From contig JBJETQ010000016.1 of NCBI GenBank assembly GCA_051883395.1, positions 1-64,000 on the forward strand: a stretch of 64,000 nucleotides of DNA. Reading direction: 5' to 3'. The position numbers and the translations under genes are program-made. This stretch comes from HGM11368 sp051883395 (lineage in GTDB: Bacteria; Bacillota; Clostridia; Christensenellales; UBA3700). Positions 49,906 to 58,142 of the stretch are shown here, one piece after another (position 1 is the stretch's first letter; each line of letters starts with the position of its first letter). A model generated the notes under the pieces. It had not been told where the DNA came from and did no database searches. It was given only the letters and a program-made list of their open reading frames with translations.

Positions 49906-50295
49906 TTAACCGACGAGCATTTTGACTCCGCCCACTATCATCAAGACGTAAAATATAAATTGCAATGCGTTGGAAGGAATTTTGTTCATCAGCAGCGCAC
50001 CGAATATACCGCCCACTACGACGCCTGCCGTTATCACCAGTCCCCTTTGCCACTCCCAACCGCCGTGAGTAAGATAGAATATTACGCTGACAAGGCACAG
50101 GGGAAATATGGTGGCTATTGCGGTAGCGTGAGCTTTTGACGCTTCCAGACCGTATAGTCCCGTGAGTATCGGAACGATAATCATACCGCCTCCGCCGCCG
50201 AATATGCCGGTAGCAAATCCTGCCGCTAGCGACGCCAATACAATCAAAAATTTTCTTTTTTTATCTATGACGTTGTTTTTGTTATTATTTTCCAT
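49906..50295 (-). CDS. TauE/SafE (TSUP) family permease, half-size
   Basis: 129 residues from MENNNKNNVIDKKRKF, with GFATGIFGGGGGMIIVPIL and about four hydrophobic segments. An in-frame TTG at 50355 is inside the predicted -35 of a promoter (TTGAAT at 50350-50355, 18-bp spacer, TATGAT at 50326-50331), so I prefer the ATG at 50295, though it has no clear ribosome site. It probably forms a heterodimer with the product of the next gene, which begins 28 bp downstream. Confidence 0.8.
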   Translation of the reverse strand: MENNNKNNVIDKKRKFLIVLASLAAGFATGIFGGGGGMIIVPILTGLYGLEASKAHATAIATIFPLCLVSVIFYLTHGGWEWQRGLVITAGVVVGGIFGALLMNKIPSNALQFIFYVLMIVGGVKMLVG

Positions 50296-50397
50296 ATCGA
50301 TATTGTGCGCTTTCGTTGAATTTTTATCATAGACGGCGGTAAGAATAAAATTCAATGTAAAAAATAAATTAATCTATCAGAAAATTGAGTAAATCTA

Positions 50398-50426
50398 TTG
50401 ATTTATATTTTTGTTTGCTTTATAAT
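50398..50426 (+). promoter_or_regulatory. Promoter of large surface protein gene
   Basis: TTGATT at 50398-50403, 17-bp spacer, perfect TATAAT at 50421-50426. Confidence 0.7.
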
Positions 50427-50475
50427 AATTAAGATTATAATTATTATATTCAATTAAACTATCAAAGGTGGTAAA

Positions 50476-53400
50476 ATGAACACAAAGAAACGTTTTCTTC
50501 TGACACTGCTCATTGCGATTATGTGTATCACTATGATTACTTGCGCAATAGCCTGTGAGAAAGATGCTGACGACAACACAGACGACACTACCAACGATCA
50601 GCTTTTCACCAACGGTGATTTTACGCTGACAACCGGAGATTCTTATCCTTTGACGCCTGGCTCCTGGACATCTTCTACGGGTTCTTCGAGCGCTCCGTCC
50701 GGTTCGGATAACATCACGGCTGGCGTCATAGATACGAGCAGCTCGTCTTTTAAGGACAACAAAAAGACCTACGGCTCAATCGACAATCCAGGCAAAACGG
50801 GCGACGACGACAAAATTCTTATGATATACAATAAGACTGCTACGTCCTACAAATACACGTCTGCCAGCATTACGCTTGCAAAAAACGCTTATTATGAGTT
50901 GTCTTTCAGCGTAAAGACGCTTTTGGACGACGACAGCGACAAGGCGGGTGCATACGTATATCTTACTGGCGACGCTTATGCCGAATTTGAAGCCATCGAC
51001 ACCAACGGAGAATGGAAAACTTATAAGATTTATATCGAATCTTCCAATACCGGCACCAGCAGCATCTCGCTCATTTTGTCGGCAGGTTTCAATACTACCT
51101 ATACCAAAGGACACGTATTTTTTGACAGCGTAGTTCTGACAAATCTCACCGACGTTGAAGAAGGTGAAACGGCTTATAGCGCACAAGACTTTGCTAATCA
51201 GGAAGTCAACGAATTCACCGCAAAATACAGCATTATCGGTGGCGATAAAGAATTTGACTATGCTTCCGTAACCAGCACTACAACTTTCAGGACGCCTTCT
51301 AAATATACCGACATGACGGGTAGCGGTTCCGGAGACTCTGCTCCATCTTCGTCTTCTTATCTTGAAAAAGGTATCGTAGACACAGCCGAAGATTACAGCA
51401 TCTCGCTGGGCGATTCTGCCTATACTCTTTCGGTTGCAGACGGCTCGGTTGGCAACAATATTCTTGTTATCAACAACAAAAAAGCTACGGCATACGGCTA
51501 TCGTTCTTCCGTATCCTACCGTTTCTTTTCAGGTAAATATTATGCCGTAAGCGTCAACGTTCGTACTGACATTCTGGAAGGTAACGGCGCTACGCTCAAA
51601 CTCACCAACGGTACCGACACCGACGAAAGAAATATTATTATCAACAATATCAATACAAGCGGCGCTTGGCAGACTTATACTTTCTTTATCAAAGGCAACG
51701 ACAAACGTAACAACGATTTGTATCTCGAACTGTGGTTGGGACAAGGCGGCAGCAACGATACCGCTACTCACGTTCAAGGTATTGCAAGCTTTGATAAAGT
51801 AACCTACAAAGAGATTGACGAAGCCGCTTATAACAGCGGAGTAAACAGATTTTCTCTTGAATCTACTCATCCTGCCGAAGACGTCAATATCAACGATTTC
51901 GTCGACACCACCTATGACGAAACTATTGCAAGCGACAGATCTCAGTTGAGCGTAGCAGACGGAGTTATGACCATCAACAACATACTTCCTACTGCAATAA
52001 CGGTATCCAACTTTACCAAAAACGCCAGCGACCAACTTGACAACAGCAAGGGATTGACCATCTACCCTAACAATTATTATTTGTTGTCCGTTATGTTCAA
52101 AACCGAAGTTGCAGACACAAGTAAAGGTCTGAGCATAAATCTTATTTCTTACAACAAAGACGGTACGGAATACAGCGATTCGTTCTCTACGCTCGCTTCC
52201 ATGTCTTCTCTCAACACGCTCAATCTCGAAGATTACAAGATTGACGACGACTACACCGAAGCAATCTTCTATATCAAAGGAAGCGAATACGAGAGCAACA
52301 TTGTAGGTTTGCAATTCACGCTTGGCAGCGGCAAAGGCACTCAGTCAAGTTCTCACGTTATCGGTAAGGCAATGATAAAGGACATTACCGTCGAAGTTAT
52401 CACTCCTTCCGAATACAATGCCGCTTCTACTTCAACCGTTACCAAGACGGCAAGTTTCAGCGAATCGAGCGACAGCAACGGCGTTTCTTCCAACGGAGAG
52501 TTCAAGATTATTGACGCCGCCGCTACTACCGAATTGTATGAGACCGACGTATTTACCGCACAAGGAAAACTCTACAAACATCTCGGTGTGCCTACAAACT
52601 GGACCATCACCCAAAAGACCGCTATCACCAACGGCAACAGCAGAGCCGGCGTTCTTGACCTGGAATCTCCTGAATTGATGAGTGAAATGGGTCTTACAAG
52701 CGCCAACTTCTTTGACGGTTACGACTGTACTGACAACCCTACCGTATTGGCAATCAATTCGATAGACTCGACCGCAATCGGATACTCGTCCAACAGCATC
52801 TCTCTTGCTTCCAACTCTTACTATATGTTCAGCGTATGGGCTAAGTCGGACGGCAGTCCTTTGAGTATCGAACTTGCTACCAAGACGGCAAGCGGAGATG
52901 AAAACAACAAATATTACAACATCAACCCTTCCGACAACCAATGGAAACAGTATTTCATTTACGTCGAAACGGGAATCAGCTCGGTATCGGTAAAACTTAC
53001 TCTCTACTCGGGCAATCCGCAAGTAAGCAGCAACACTCAAAACGGTTGGGTATTCTTTGACAGCGCAAAATATATCAGCATAGACGAAACCACTTATAAA
53101 CAAGGTTGCCTGCTCGAAAACAGCACTAACGTCAACGTATTGGCTCAATCATGGCTGGTAGATAGTTTTGACTCAACTACCACTTCCGAATCGCTTACTT
53201 CACCTGAAAACTGGTCGGGTAAATTGTTAGATTCCAGCGCACAATCAGACAGCGAATATCTGGCAGCCGGCGTATTTGACCAGACTTGCGGCGATTGGTC
53301 CAATATAGATATTGACCCTGACACTGACACGACTGTTGCAAATGCAATATTTGACCAAAACAAAAATATCGGTGATTCCGTATTGGTCATCTACAACAAA

Positions 53401-54138
53401 AAGCCTACGTCTTATCAATACACTTCGTCTTCGACCACGCTCAAAGCCGATACCTATTATAAGATTTCTATCTGGCTGTTGACCTACGGACTTGACAAAG
53501 ATGATAGCGCTACTCTCATGTTGACGCTCAACAACCAAACTTATACCTTTGGTAAACTCATCACCGACAAGTCTACCGAATATGACAAGACTCGTCAAAT
53601 CAACACTTCAACCTATGACGAAAACGGCGTCGAAACTATAGGTACTTGGACTGAATACAGCTTCTACGTCAAGACTGAAGAAGACGTTACAGCTACTGCC
53701 AGCGTTACGATTTCGCTGGGTCGTACGGGAGAAGAAAAATGGCTTGAAGGATACGTATTTGCAGACAACTTCTCCGTTAGCGTAATTGACGAAAGCGAAT
53801 TTATCGCAAGAAAACCGGTAGAAGGAGAAACGGAAGAAACTATCGATGAAACCTTGATAGACGACGCACTCGTAGCCAACAACTTCCGTATCGTATTTAC
53901 CGAAGAATCGGCAGACGCAGAAGAAGATCTCAACGCCGAAGAAGAAGAAACCGAAGAAGAAAGCAATACCAACGATTATCTGTGGTTGTGGATTACTTCG
54001 GGTATTGTAGGCGGTGTAATCGTAATCGTTCTTGTTGTTGTCCTTATCAAGAGATTTGCGCCTAAGAAGAAAAAACGCAGTCTTACCAAGAAGAAATCTT
54101 CTAAGATAACCAAAAACAACGACAAATTCAGCGATTGA
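50476..54138 (+). CDS. Large repetitive surface protein
   Basis: 1220 residues. An N-terminal signal ends in TCAIACEK, a possible lipobox with Cys27. The ectodomain has about five diverged repeats of roughly 150-250 residues. Each contains an xIxNKxxTxxxY block followed by YYxxSvxxxT; the blocks lie near residues 116, 329, 497, 757 and 969. Most repeats close with HVxFDxvxY-like strands. The pattern suggests beta-sandwich carbohydrate-binding-like modules. An acidic stretch, one membrane helix near 1160-1182 and a Lys-rich tail (KKKKRSLTKKK) follow. Both ends could anchor it. No enzyme motif seen. AAGGTGG precedes the ATG. Confidence 0.75.
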   Translation: MNTKKRFLLTLLIAIMCITMITCAIACEKDADDNTDDTTNDQLFTNGDFTLTTGDSYPLTPGSWTSSTGSSSAPSGSDNITAGVIDTSSSSFKDNKKTYGSIDNPGKTGDDDKILMIYNKTATSYKYTSASITLAKNAYYELSFSVKTLLDDDSDKAGAYVYLTGDAYAEFEAIDTNGEWKTYKIYIESSNTGTSSISLILSAGFNTTYTKGHVFFDSVVLTNLTDVEEGETAYSAQDFANQEVNEFTAKYSIIGGDKEFDYASVTSTTTFRTPSKYTDMTGSGSGDSAPSSSSYLEKGIVDTAEDYSISLGDSAYTLSVADGSVGNNILVINNKKATAYGYRSSVSYRFFSGKYYAVSVNVRTDILEGNGATLKLTNGTDTDERNIIINNINTSGAWQTYTFFIKGNDKRNNDLYLELWLGQGGSNDTATHVQGIASFDKVTYKEIDEAAYNSGVNRFSLESTHPAEDVNINDFVDTTYDETIASDRSQLSVADGVMTINNILPTAITVSNFTKNASDQLDNSKGLTIYPNNYYLLSVMFKTEVADTSKGLSINLISYNKDGTEYSDSFSTLASMSSLNTLNLEDYKIDDDYTEAIFYIKGSEYESNIVGLQFTLGSGKGTQSSSHVIGKAMIKDITVEVITPSEYNAASTSTVTKTASFSESSDSNGVSSNGEFKIIDAAATTELYETDVFTAQGKLYKHLGVPTNWTITQKTAITNGNSRAGVLDLESPELMSEMGLTSANFFDGYDCTDNPTVLAINSIDSTAIGYSSNSISLASNSYYMFSVWAKSDGSPLSIELATKTASGDENNKYYNINPSDNQWKQYFIYVETGISSVSVKLTLYSGNPQVSSNTQNGWVFFDSAKYISIDETTYKQGCLLENSTNVNVLAQSWLVDSFDSTTTSESLTSPENWSGKLLDSSAQSDSEYLAAGVFDQTCGDWSNIDIDPDTDTTVANAIFDQNKNIGDSVLVIYNKKPTSYQYTSSSTTLKADTYYKISIWLLTYGLDKDDSATLMLTLNNQTYTFGKLITDKSTEYDKTRQINTSTYDENGVETIGTWTEYSFYVKTEEDVTATASVTISLGRTGEEKWLEGYVFADNFSVSVIDESEFIARKPVEGETEETIDETLIDDALVANNFRIVFTEESADAEEDLNAEEEETEEESNTNDYLWLWITSGIVGGVIVIVLVVVLIKRFAPKKKKRSLTKKKSSKITKNNDKFSD

Positions 54139-54153
54139 TAAAATGACACAATT

Positions 54154-54186
54154 TACGGCGTAGCGAATTTTTATCGCTACGCCGTA
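54154..54186 (+). terminator. Terminator of surface protein gene
   Basis: 13-bp perfect stem (tacggcgtagcga / tcgctacgccgta), 7-nt loop and a U-rich tail. Confidence 0.9.
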
Positions 54187-54197
54187 TTTTTATTTTC

Positions 54198-54250
54198 TGT
54201 GCAACAATTCTGCCAAAAGTCTGGCAAGATTGTTGAAAACTTTCAGCACA
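54198..54250. other. Possible structured sequence
   Basis: CAACAAT...ATTGTTG (54202-54208 / 54229-54235) encloses GCCA...TGGC (54212-54215 / 54222-54225), and an outer TGTG/CACA pair closes it. It could be a small RNA or a decayed repeat. The remaining bases to 54324 show nothing else. Confidence 0.3.
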
Positions 54251-54324
54251 TTGCAGATTTATCAGAACAATATACAGACAGCGCAAGCTAGCTTTACGCA
54301 ATCCGATATATGCCTTAGAACAAA

Positions 54325-54618
54325 CTACTCGGTGGGAATAAATATTTTTTGTCCCAAAAAAACTGTGCCAACGTTGTTGAATTCCATAATCACGGCTTTG
54401 TCAACGCCAAAATTCGTAGCGATTTTGTCAAGCGTGTCAAAAGGTTTGACGACGTAATCTACCCCTTCCGTCTGTTCGATAATCAATCTCATGCCGACGT
54501 AACACTCGTGCGTATGCAAATTGTTTATATTGATGAGCCTTTGGATATTCATCTTATACTTTTTGCACACTTCTTCCAACGTAATCTGCTCGTTTATTCT
54601 TATAACAAACCTTTTCAT
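54325..54618 (-). CDS. Small LysM-domain protein
   Basis: 97 residues with two LysM-like units: INEQITLEEVCKKYKMNIQRLININN...YVGMRLII and VKPFDTLDKIATNFGVDKAVIMEFNN...FLGQKIFIP. No signal peptide is visible. This is seen in LysM proteins of the spore coat or cortex, so a sporulation role is possible. The ATG at 54618 has GGGGGT upstream; the longer frame to 54666 has no ribosome site. Confidence 0.82.
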   Translation of the reverse strand: MKRFVIRINEQITLEEVCKKYKMNIQRLININNLHTHECYVGMRLIIEQTEGVDYVVKPFDTLDKIATNFGVDKAVIMEFNNVGTVFLGQKIFIPTE

Positions 54619-54677
54619 ACTACCCCCGACGCCAGTCGATATATTATATTTGACGACGGCTCTCAATATAATAAAAT

Positions 54678-56171
54678 ATGAAAAGAATTGTCAAAGCTTT
54701 TGCGCTTGTTACCGTATTGTCGTGTTTTACAAGATTTCTGTCTTTTATATTCAAAATCTATCTGTCCAGATTGCTGGGTGCGGAAATATTGGGAGTATAT
54801 CAAATTACTTTTTCGCTGTTTTCTTTATTCGCCTGTCTGAGCATGTCGGGAATACCTGTTACGTTGTCCAGACTGACAGCCGAAGAAACCGCTATGGGCA
54901 ACGAGCGAGCCGTAGGCGGAATGTTTTCTTCTGCAATGATACTCAGCCTTACCATTTGCGGTATCTTAATAACCGTTCTTGCTGCGTTTCCTGCCATTCC
55001 AAAAGCTTTATTCAGCGACGAAAGATGCGTCAAGCTGTTTTACGTAATGCTGCCCATGTTGGTTACGTCGTCTGTCTATTCTATTGTCAGGGGCTGGTTT
55101 TGGGGTAAAAAGGAATTTTTTACCTTTTCGGTTACAGAACTGGTGGAAGAAATTATCAAGATAGCTTTTACTTTTGCTATTCTGATGACGGGAATATTCG
55201 GCATAACTAAATTCTATTCTTACGCCGTAGCAATGATTATGAGCGACGTAACTATGGTCGTCATATTGTTTGCGTGTTTCTTATTCAAAGGCGGACGGGC
55301 AAAAAAACCGTTATATACCCGCAGGCTCGTCAAGTCGGCAACTCCTTTGACAATAACAAGACTCTTTGGCTCTCTCATGTCTGCTTTCTTGTCGTTGGCA
55401 ATTCCTGCCATGCTGGTAAAATACGGCATGGACACGCAGGCTGCAACGGCGCAATTCGGCAGAGCCGGCGGTATGGTTATGCCCATTTTACTGGCTCCTA
55501 CAAGCGTCGTAAGTGCAATGACCGTGGTATTGATACCTGAACTTGCCGAACAAAATACAAAAGACAACCCGCAAGGCTTGCAAAGCAAAATTTCAACTGC
55601 AATAGAATTCAGCTGGATAATAAGCTGTATGTTTTATATTATCTTTATGGCTTGCGGACAAAACTTCGTAAGTATGATATATCATGACGCCCAAGCAGGA
55701 GAATTTATGCCAAAAGTCGCATTACTTATGATTCCGCTATGCGTCAACAATATGGCTATCAGCATTCTCAATTCTTTGGGCAAAGAAAAACAAACCTTTA
55801 TCTCCCACCTTATTAGCTGCGTTATACTGGCAATTACTACCCTTATTGCACCAAAATACATAGGTATTTATTCTTATTTCCTTGCGTTGGCGCTATTCCA
55901 TACACTAGGCATGACGATAAACGTCATTTTGATTTATCGACAGGTAGGTATAGATAAAAGATGTGCGACTCATTGTCTGGGCTGTCTTACCTTTGCGTGC
56001 GTTGCCGGGCTGGGAATGTCTGCTCTCAACGGACTGATGGAGCGCATTATGTTGCCACAGATAAGTATGGTAATATGTGCAATCTTATCGTTTGTGTTTT
56101 TCGTGGCGTTTTTATTGGGTTTCAAAATTGTCGATATAGGCGGCTTTCTGCCCAAAAAAATGCGCAGATGA
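54678..56171 (+). CDS. SpoVB-like MOP/MATE-family lipid flippase
   Basis: 497 residues with about 14 membrane helices (starting LVTVLSCFTRFLSFIFKIYLSRLLGAEILGVYQ). It has the polysaccharide-biosynthesis/MurJ-like fold of stage V sporulation protein B, which is needed for spore cortex formation. It may flip lipid II or another undecaprenyl-linked precursor. The ATG lacks a ribosome site; TATAAT ends 5 nt before it. It converges with folT, with only 2 bp between stops. Confidence 0.85.
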   Translation: MKRIVKAFALVTVLSCFTRFLSFIFKIYLSRLLGAEILGVYQITFSLFSLFACLSMSGIPVTLSRLTAEETAMGNERAVGGMFSSAMILSLTICGILITVLAAFPAIPKALFSDERCVKLFYVMLPMLVTSSVYSIVRGWFWGKKEFFTFSVTELVEEIIKIAFTFAILMTGIFGITKFYSYAVAMIMSDVTMVVILFACFLFKGGRAKKPLYTRRLVKSATPLTITRLFGSLMSAFLSLAIPAMLVKYGMDTQAATAQFGRAGGMVMPILLAPTSVVSAMTVVLIPELAEQNTKDNPQGLQSKISTAIEFSWIISCMFYIIFMACGQNFVSMIYHDAQAGEFMPKVALLMIPLCVNNMAISILNSLGKEKQTFISHLISCVILAITTLIAPKYIGIYSYFLALALFHTLGMTINVILIYRQVGIDKRCATHCLGCLTFACVAGLGMSALNGLMERIMLPQISMVICAILSFVFFVAFLLGFKIVDIGGFLPKKMRR

Positions 56172-56173
56172 CT

Positions 56174-56779
56174 TTATTCGTCAGAGTTTTCTACCCTATC
56201 ACACGTATCATGCCCACTCTCTTGAGCTACTGCCGTTTGCGGTTGAAGAAACTTTTTGAACACCAGCCGCTTGCACGGCTCATAAACAGCCATGGTAAGC
56301 ACCATATTTATAAGAGAAACAGCTGCTTGTTTAGGAAGTCTGCCCCAAAGATATACCCAAAATGTTTTGCCGCTTCCTTTGGAATAGGAATAAACGTACC
56401 AAAGCGTCAAAGTATTGATAAAGGCGGTGCAAACCAAAAGACAAGTAAGAAAAGATAAGAATATTTTGAGATAATCGTTGAGATTTTTTATCTTGAAAAA
56501 CAACCCCGGAATAAGTCCCATAAGTCCCGACGCCAAAGTTATAGTAGGTAGCCAAGCCCCCTTAGGCGAAATAATCTGTCCGAGTATATCTCCCATTGCT
56601 CCCGTAAGAAAACCGCCTATCGGTCCGCATACCGCTCCTGCAAAAAACGCAGGTATGGACGCAAACGAGATTGCGAAGGACTGAACGGGCAACCAGGTGT
56701 AAATGTTGGTGATTGTGCTGAGTGCTACAAATACCGCTAAGTACGCTATTTTTTGCGCACGAAATACTCTTTTGTTCAT
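56174..56779 (-). CDS. folT: Folate ECF transporter S component
   Basis: 201 residues with about six membrane helices. FASIPAFFAGAVCGPIGGFLTGAMGDILG is the conserved family region that contacts the ECF energising module. It would bind folate and import it with EcfA/A'/T, which are not in the window. ATG 56779 has GGAGG; longer frames run through the riboswitch and are rejected. A complete tetrahydrofolate riboswitch directly upstream supports the substrate strongly. Confidence 0.93.
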   Translation of the reverse strand: MNKRVFRAQKIAYLAVFVALSTITNIYTWLPVQSFAISFASIPAFFAGAVCGPIGGFLTGAMGDILGQIISPKGAWLPTITLASGLMGLIPGLFFKIKNLNDYLKIFLSFLTCLLVCTAFINTLTLWYVYSYSKGSGKTFWVYLWGRLPKQAAVSLINMVLTMAVYEPCKRLVFKKFLQPQTAVAQESGHDTCDRVENSDE

Positions 56780-56785
56780 AAAAAA

Positions 56786-56804
56786 ACCTCCTATAATTAG
56801 AGGT
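56786..56804 (-). promoter_or_regulatory. Shine-Dalgarno sequestering hairpin of folT
   Basis: ACCTC pairs with GAGGT, hiding the GGAGG ribosome site of folT, and a run of seven U follows. It may block translation and possibly end transcription. The upstream strand partly overlaps CAATGGAC (56803-56810), which can pair instead with GTCCGTTG at the 3' end of the riboswitch (56826-56833, eight pairs, one G-U). Confidence 0.6.
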
Positions 56805-56824
56805 CCATTGAAAAAATATATTTT

Positions 56825-56915
56825 GCAACGGACGCAACCCAATATCGCAAGCATAGCTTTTCGTTTGTGAGCAACATCCCATCTCACAACACTTAACGCA
56901 TTGAGTTTACTCTGC
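56825..56915 (-). promoter_or_regulatory. Tetrahydrofolate (THF) riboswitch
   Basis: 91 nt on the minus strand, close in length and sequence to the class I THF aptamer. P1 is GCAG/TTGC, P2 ACTCAAT/ATTGGGT, P3 TGTGAG/CTCACA, and the small hairpin AAGC-tat-GCTT. The conserved words GCGTTAAGTG, ATGGGATG and TTGCGTCCG are present. Position directly before folT fits. THF should reduce folate uptake. Confidence 0.92.
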
Positions 56916-56932
56916 TGTAAAGATAGTAGCAT

Positions 56933-56961
56933 ATTATACGCTTTATATCAATCAAATTGAA
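56933..56961 (-). promoter_or_regulatory. Promoter of folT
   Basis: Perfect TATAAT at 56933-56938 with a weak -35 (TTCAAT at 56956-56961) and 17-bp spacer. The start near 56926 would lie about ten bases before the riboswitch. Confidence 0.55.
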
Positions 56962-56986
56962 TAAAAAAAGTTAAAATACTTATTCT
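56957..56986 (+). promoter_or_regulatory. Putative DUF421 promoter, possibly leaderless
   Basis: TTGAAT at 56957-56962, 18-bp spacer, TATTCT at 56981-56986, six bases before the ATG. The -35 overlaps that of folT on the other strand. Confidence 0.4.
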
Positions 56987-56992
56987 AAAAAT

Positions 56993-57721
56993 ATGTTAAT
57001 TGTATTTATCAGAGCAATAATTATATATTTCTTCCTGTTGATAGCAATGCGATTGATGGGTAAAAAGCAATTGGGAGAACTTCAACCCTTCGAGTTTGCT
57101 ATTTCGCTGATAGTAGCAGAATTGGCTTGTATTCCTATGTCGGACACGCAGGTGCCTATCGTCTACGGACTTGTGCCTATCTTTACGCTGTTTATACTGG
57201 AATTTATCGTAACAAAAATGGTAAAACATTCGATAAAATTGCGTAAAGTTATCAACGGAAAACCCGTCATAGTTATTACTCCGCAAGGTATCGATTATAA
57301 AGCCATAAGCAGTCTAGACATGACTATCAACGACATCATGGAAGCATTGAGAGCCAAGTCGTATCTGTCCCCTGCGGAAATCCATTATGCGATTGTCGAG
57401 ACAAACGGCGACGTTTCTGTCATTCCTAAGTCCGCCAACCAGCCTGCCACTCTATCCGACATCAACGTATCAAAACAAGACCCGCAATTGCCGTTTACTC
57501 TCATTTGCGAAGGCAAAAAGTTGACGGAAAATATCAGATTGTCAGGTGTAGGAGAAAAATTTGTAGAAGACGTGTTGAACAAATACGGTCTCAAACAAAA
57601 GGACGTATTATTGTTGTCTGTTGCCGGTCAGGACGAATTCTATCTGCAACCTATCGAAAGGCAATATATTACAGGTAACATAGACGACCTGCAAGAAGGA
57701 GTGCAAGATGAGCGGAATTAA
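56993..57721 (+). CDS. DUF421 (YetF-like) membrane protein
   Basis: 242 residues. Three N-terminal membrane helices with RLMGKKQLGELQPFEFAI, then cytoplasmic domain with KPVVIITPQGIDYKAISSLDMTINDIMEALRAK typical of YetF/YcaP. Function uncertain; relatives in B. subtilis belong to sporulation or stress sets. No ribosome site at the ATG. The 3' end overlaps the DUF4363 gene by 14 nt, a common pairing in Clostridia. Confidence 0.9.
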   Translation: MLIVFIRAIIIYFFLLIAMRLMGKKQLGELQPFEFAISLIVAELACIPMSDTQVPIVYGLVPIFTLFILEFIVTKMVKHSIKLRKVINGKPVIVITPQGIDYKAISSLDMTINDIMEALRAKSYLSPAEIHYAIVETNGDVSVIPKSANQPATLSDINVSKQDPQLPFTLICEGKKLTENIRLSGVGEKFVEDVLNKYGLKQKDVLLLSVAGQDEFYLQPIERQYITGNIDDLQEGVQDERN

Positions 57722-58097
57722 AAAGATAGTTTTGGTAGCCGTTATTTTCGCCTTGATAGTAGCTGGCGGAATTACCGAACAGATATATATTGACAAAACC
57801 TTTGACAAACTAGAAAACTATGCCGACAAAATATATTTCTTGTTGCAGGAAGAAAGATATACAGAAGCGCTGACGCTTACAGCCGACTTGTCTGATTGGT
57901 GGGCAAAAGAGAGAGATAAACTCGAATTTTTATGCTCCAACGTGGATATAAAAGAGATATATCGGGAAATCGGGGAGCTGCAAGGTTCGCAGTATGCCGA
58001 AATGTATGACGACTCGATTACCCGAGCCAACGTACTGAAATATATGGCTAAAAACTCAAAAAACCTGTTGGCTTTCAAAATAAAGAATATTTTATAA
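57708..58097 (+). CDS. DUF4363 family protein
   Basis: 129 residues. An N-terminal membrane anchor (IVLVAVIFALIVAGGI) followed by a helical extracytoplasmic domain with DLSDWWAKERDKLEFL. GAAGGAG precedes the ATG inside the DUF421 gene. The two families occur together, so they likely form a complex; role unknown. Confidence 0.85.
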   Translation: MSGIKKIVLVAVIFALIVAGGITEQIYIDKTFDKLENYADKIYFLLQEERYTEALTLTADLSDWWAKERDKLEFLCSNVDIKEIYREIGELQGSQYAEMYDDSITRANVLKYMAKNSKNLLAFKIKNIL

Positions 58098-58105
58098 TCA
58101 ATTAC

Positions 58106-58139
58106 AAAAGGTCGATAACCCGATACGTATCGACCTTTT
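58106..58139. terminator. Bidirectional terminator between DUF4363 and uvrA
   Basis: 11-bp stem (aaaaggtcgat / atcgacctttt) with a 12-nt loop that contains part of the GATACGTATCGAC core also present in the terminator at 11109. Confidence 0.85.
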
Positions 58140-58142
58140 TTG

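Noticed and set aside
49479..50355. TSUP pair as a single frameshifted gene
   Set aside because: Both frames have their own glycine-rich N-terminal motif and starts, so they are two repeats, not two halves broken by an error.
56780..56932. N-terminal extension of FolT
   Set aside because: The extension runs through the THF riboswitch and lacks a ribosome site; GGAGG precedes the ATG at 56779.
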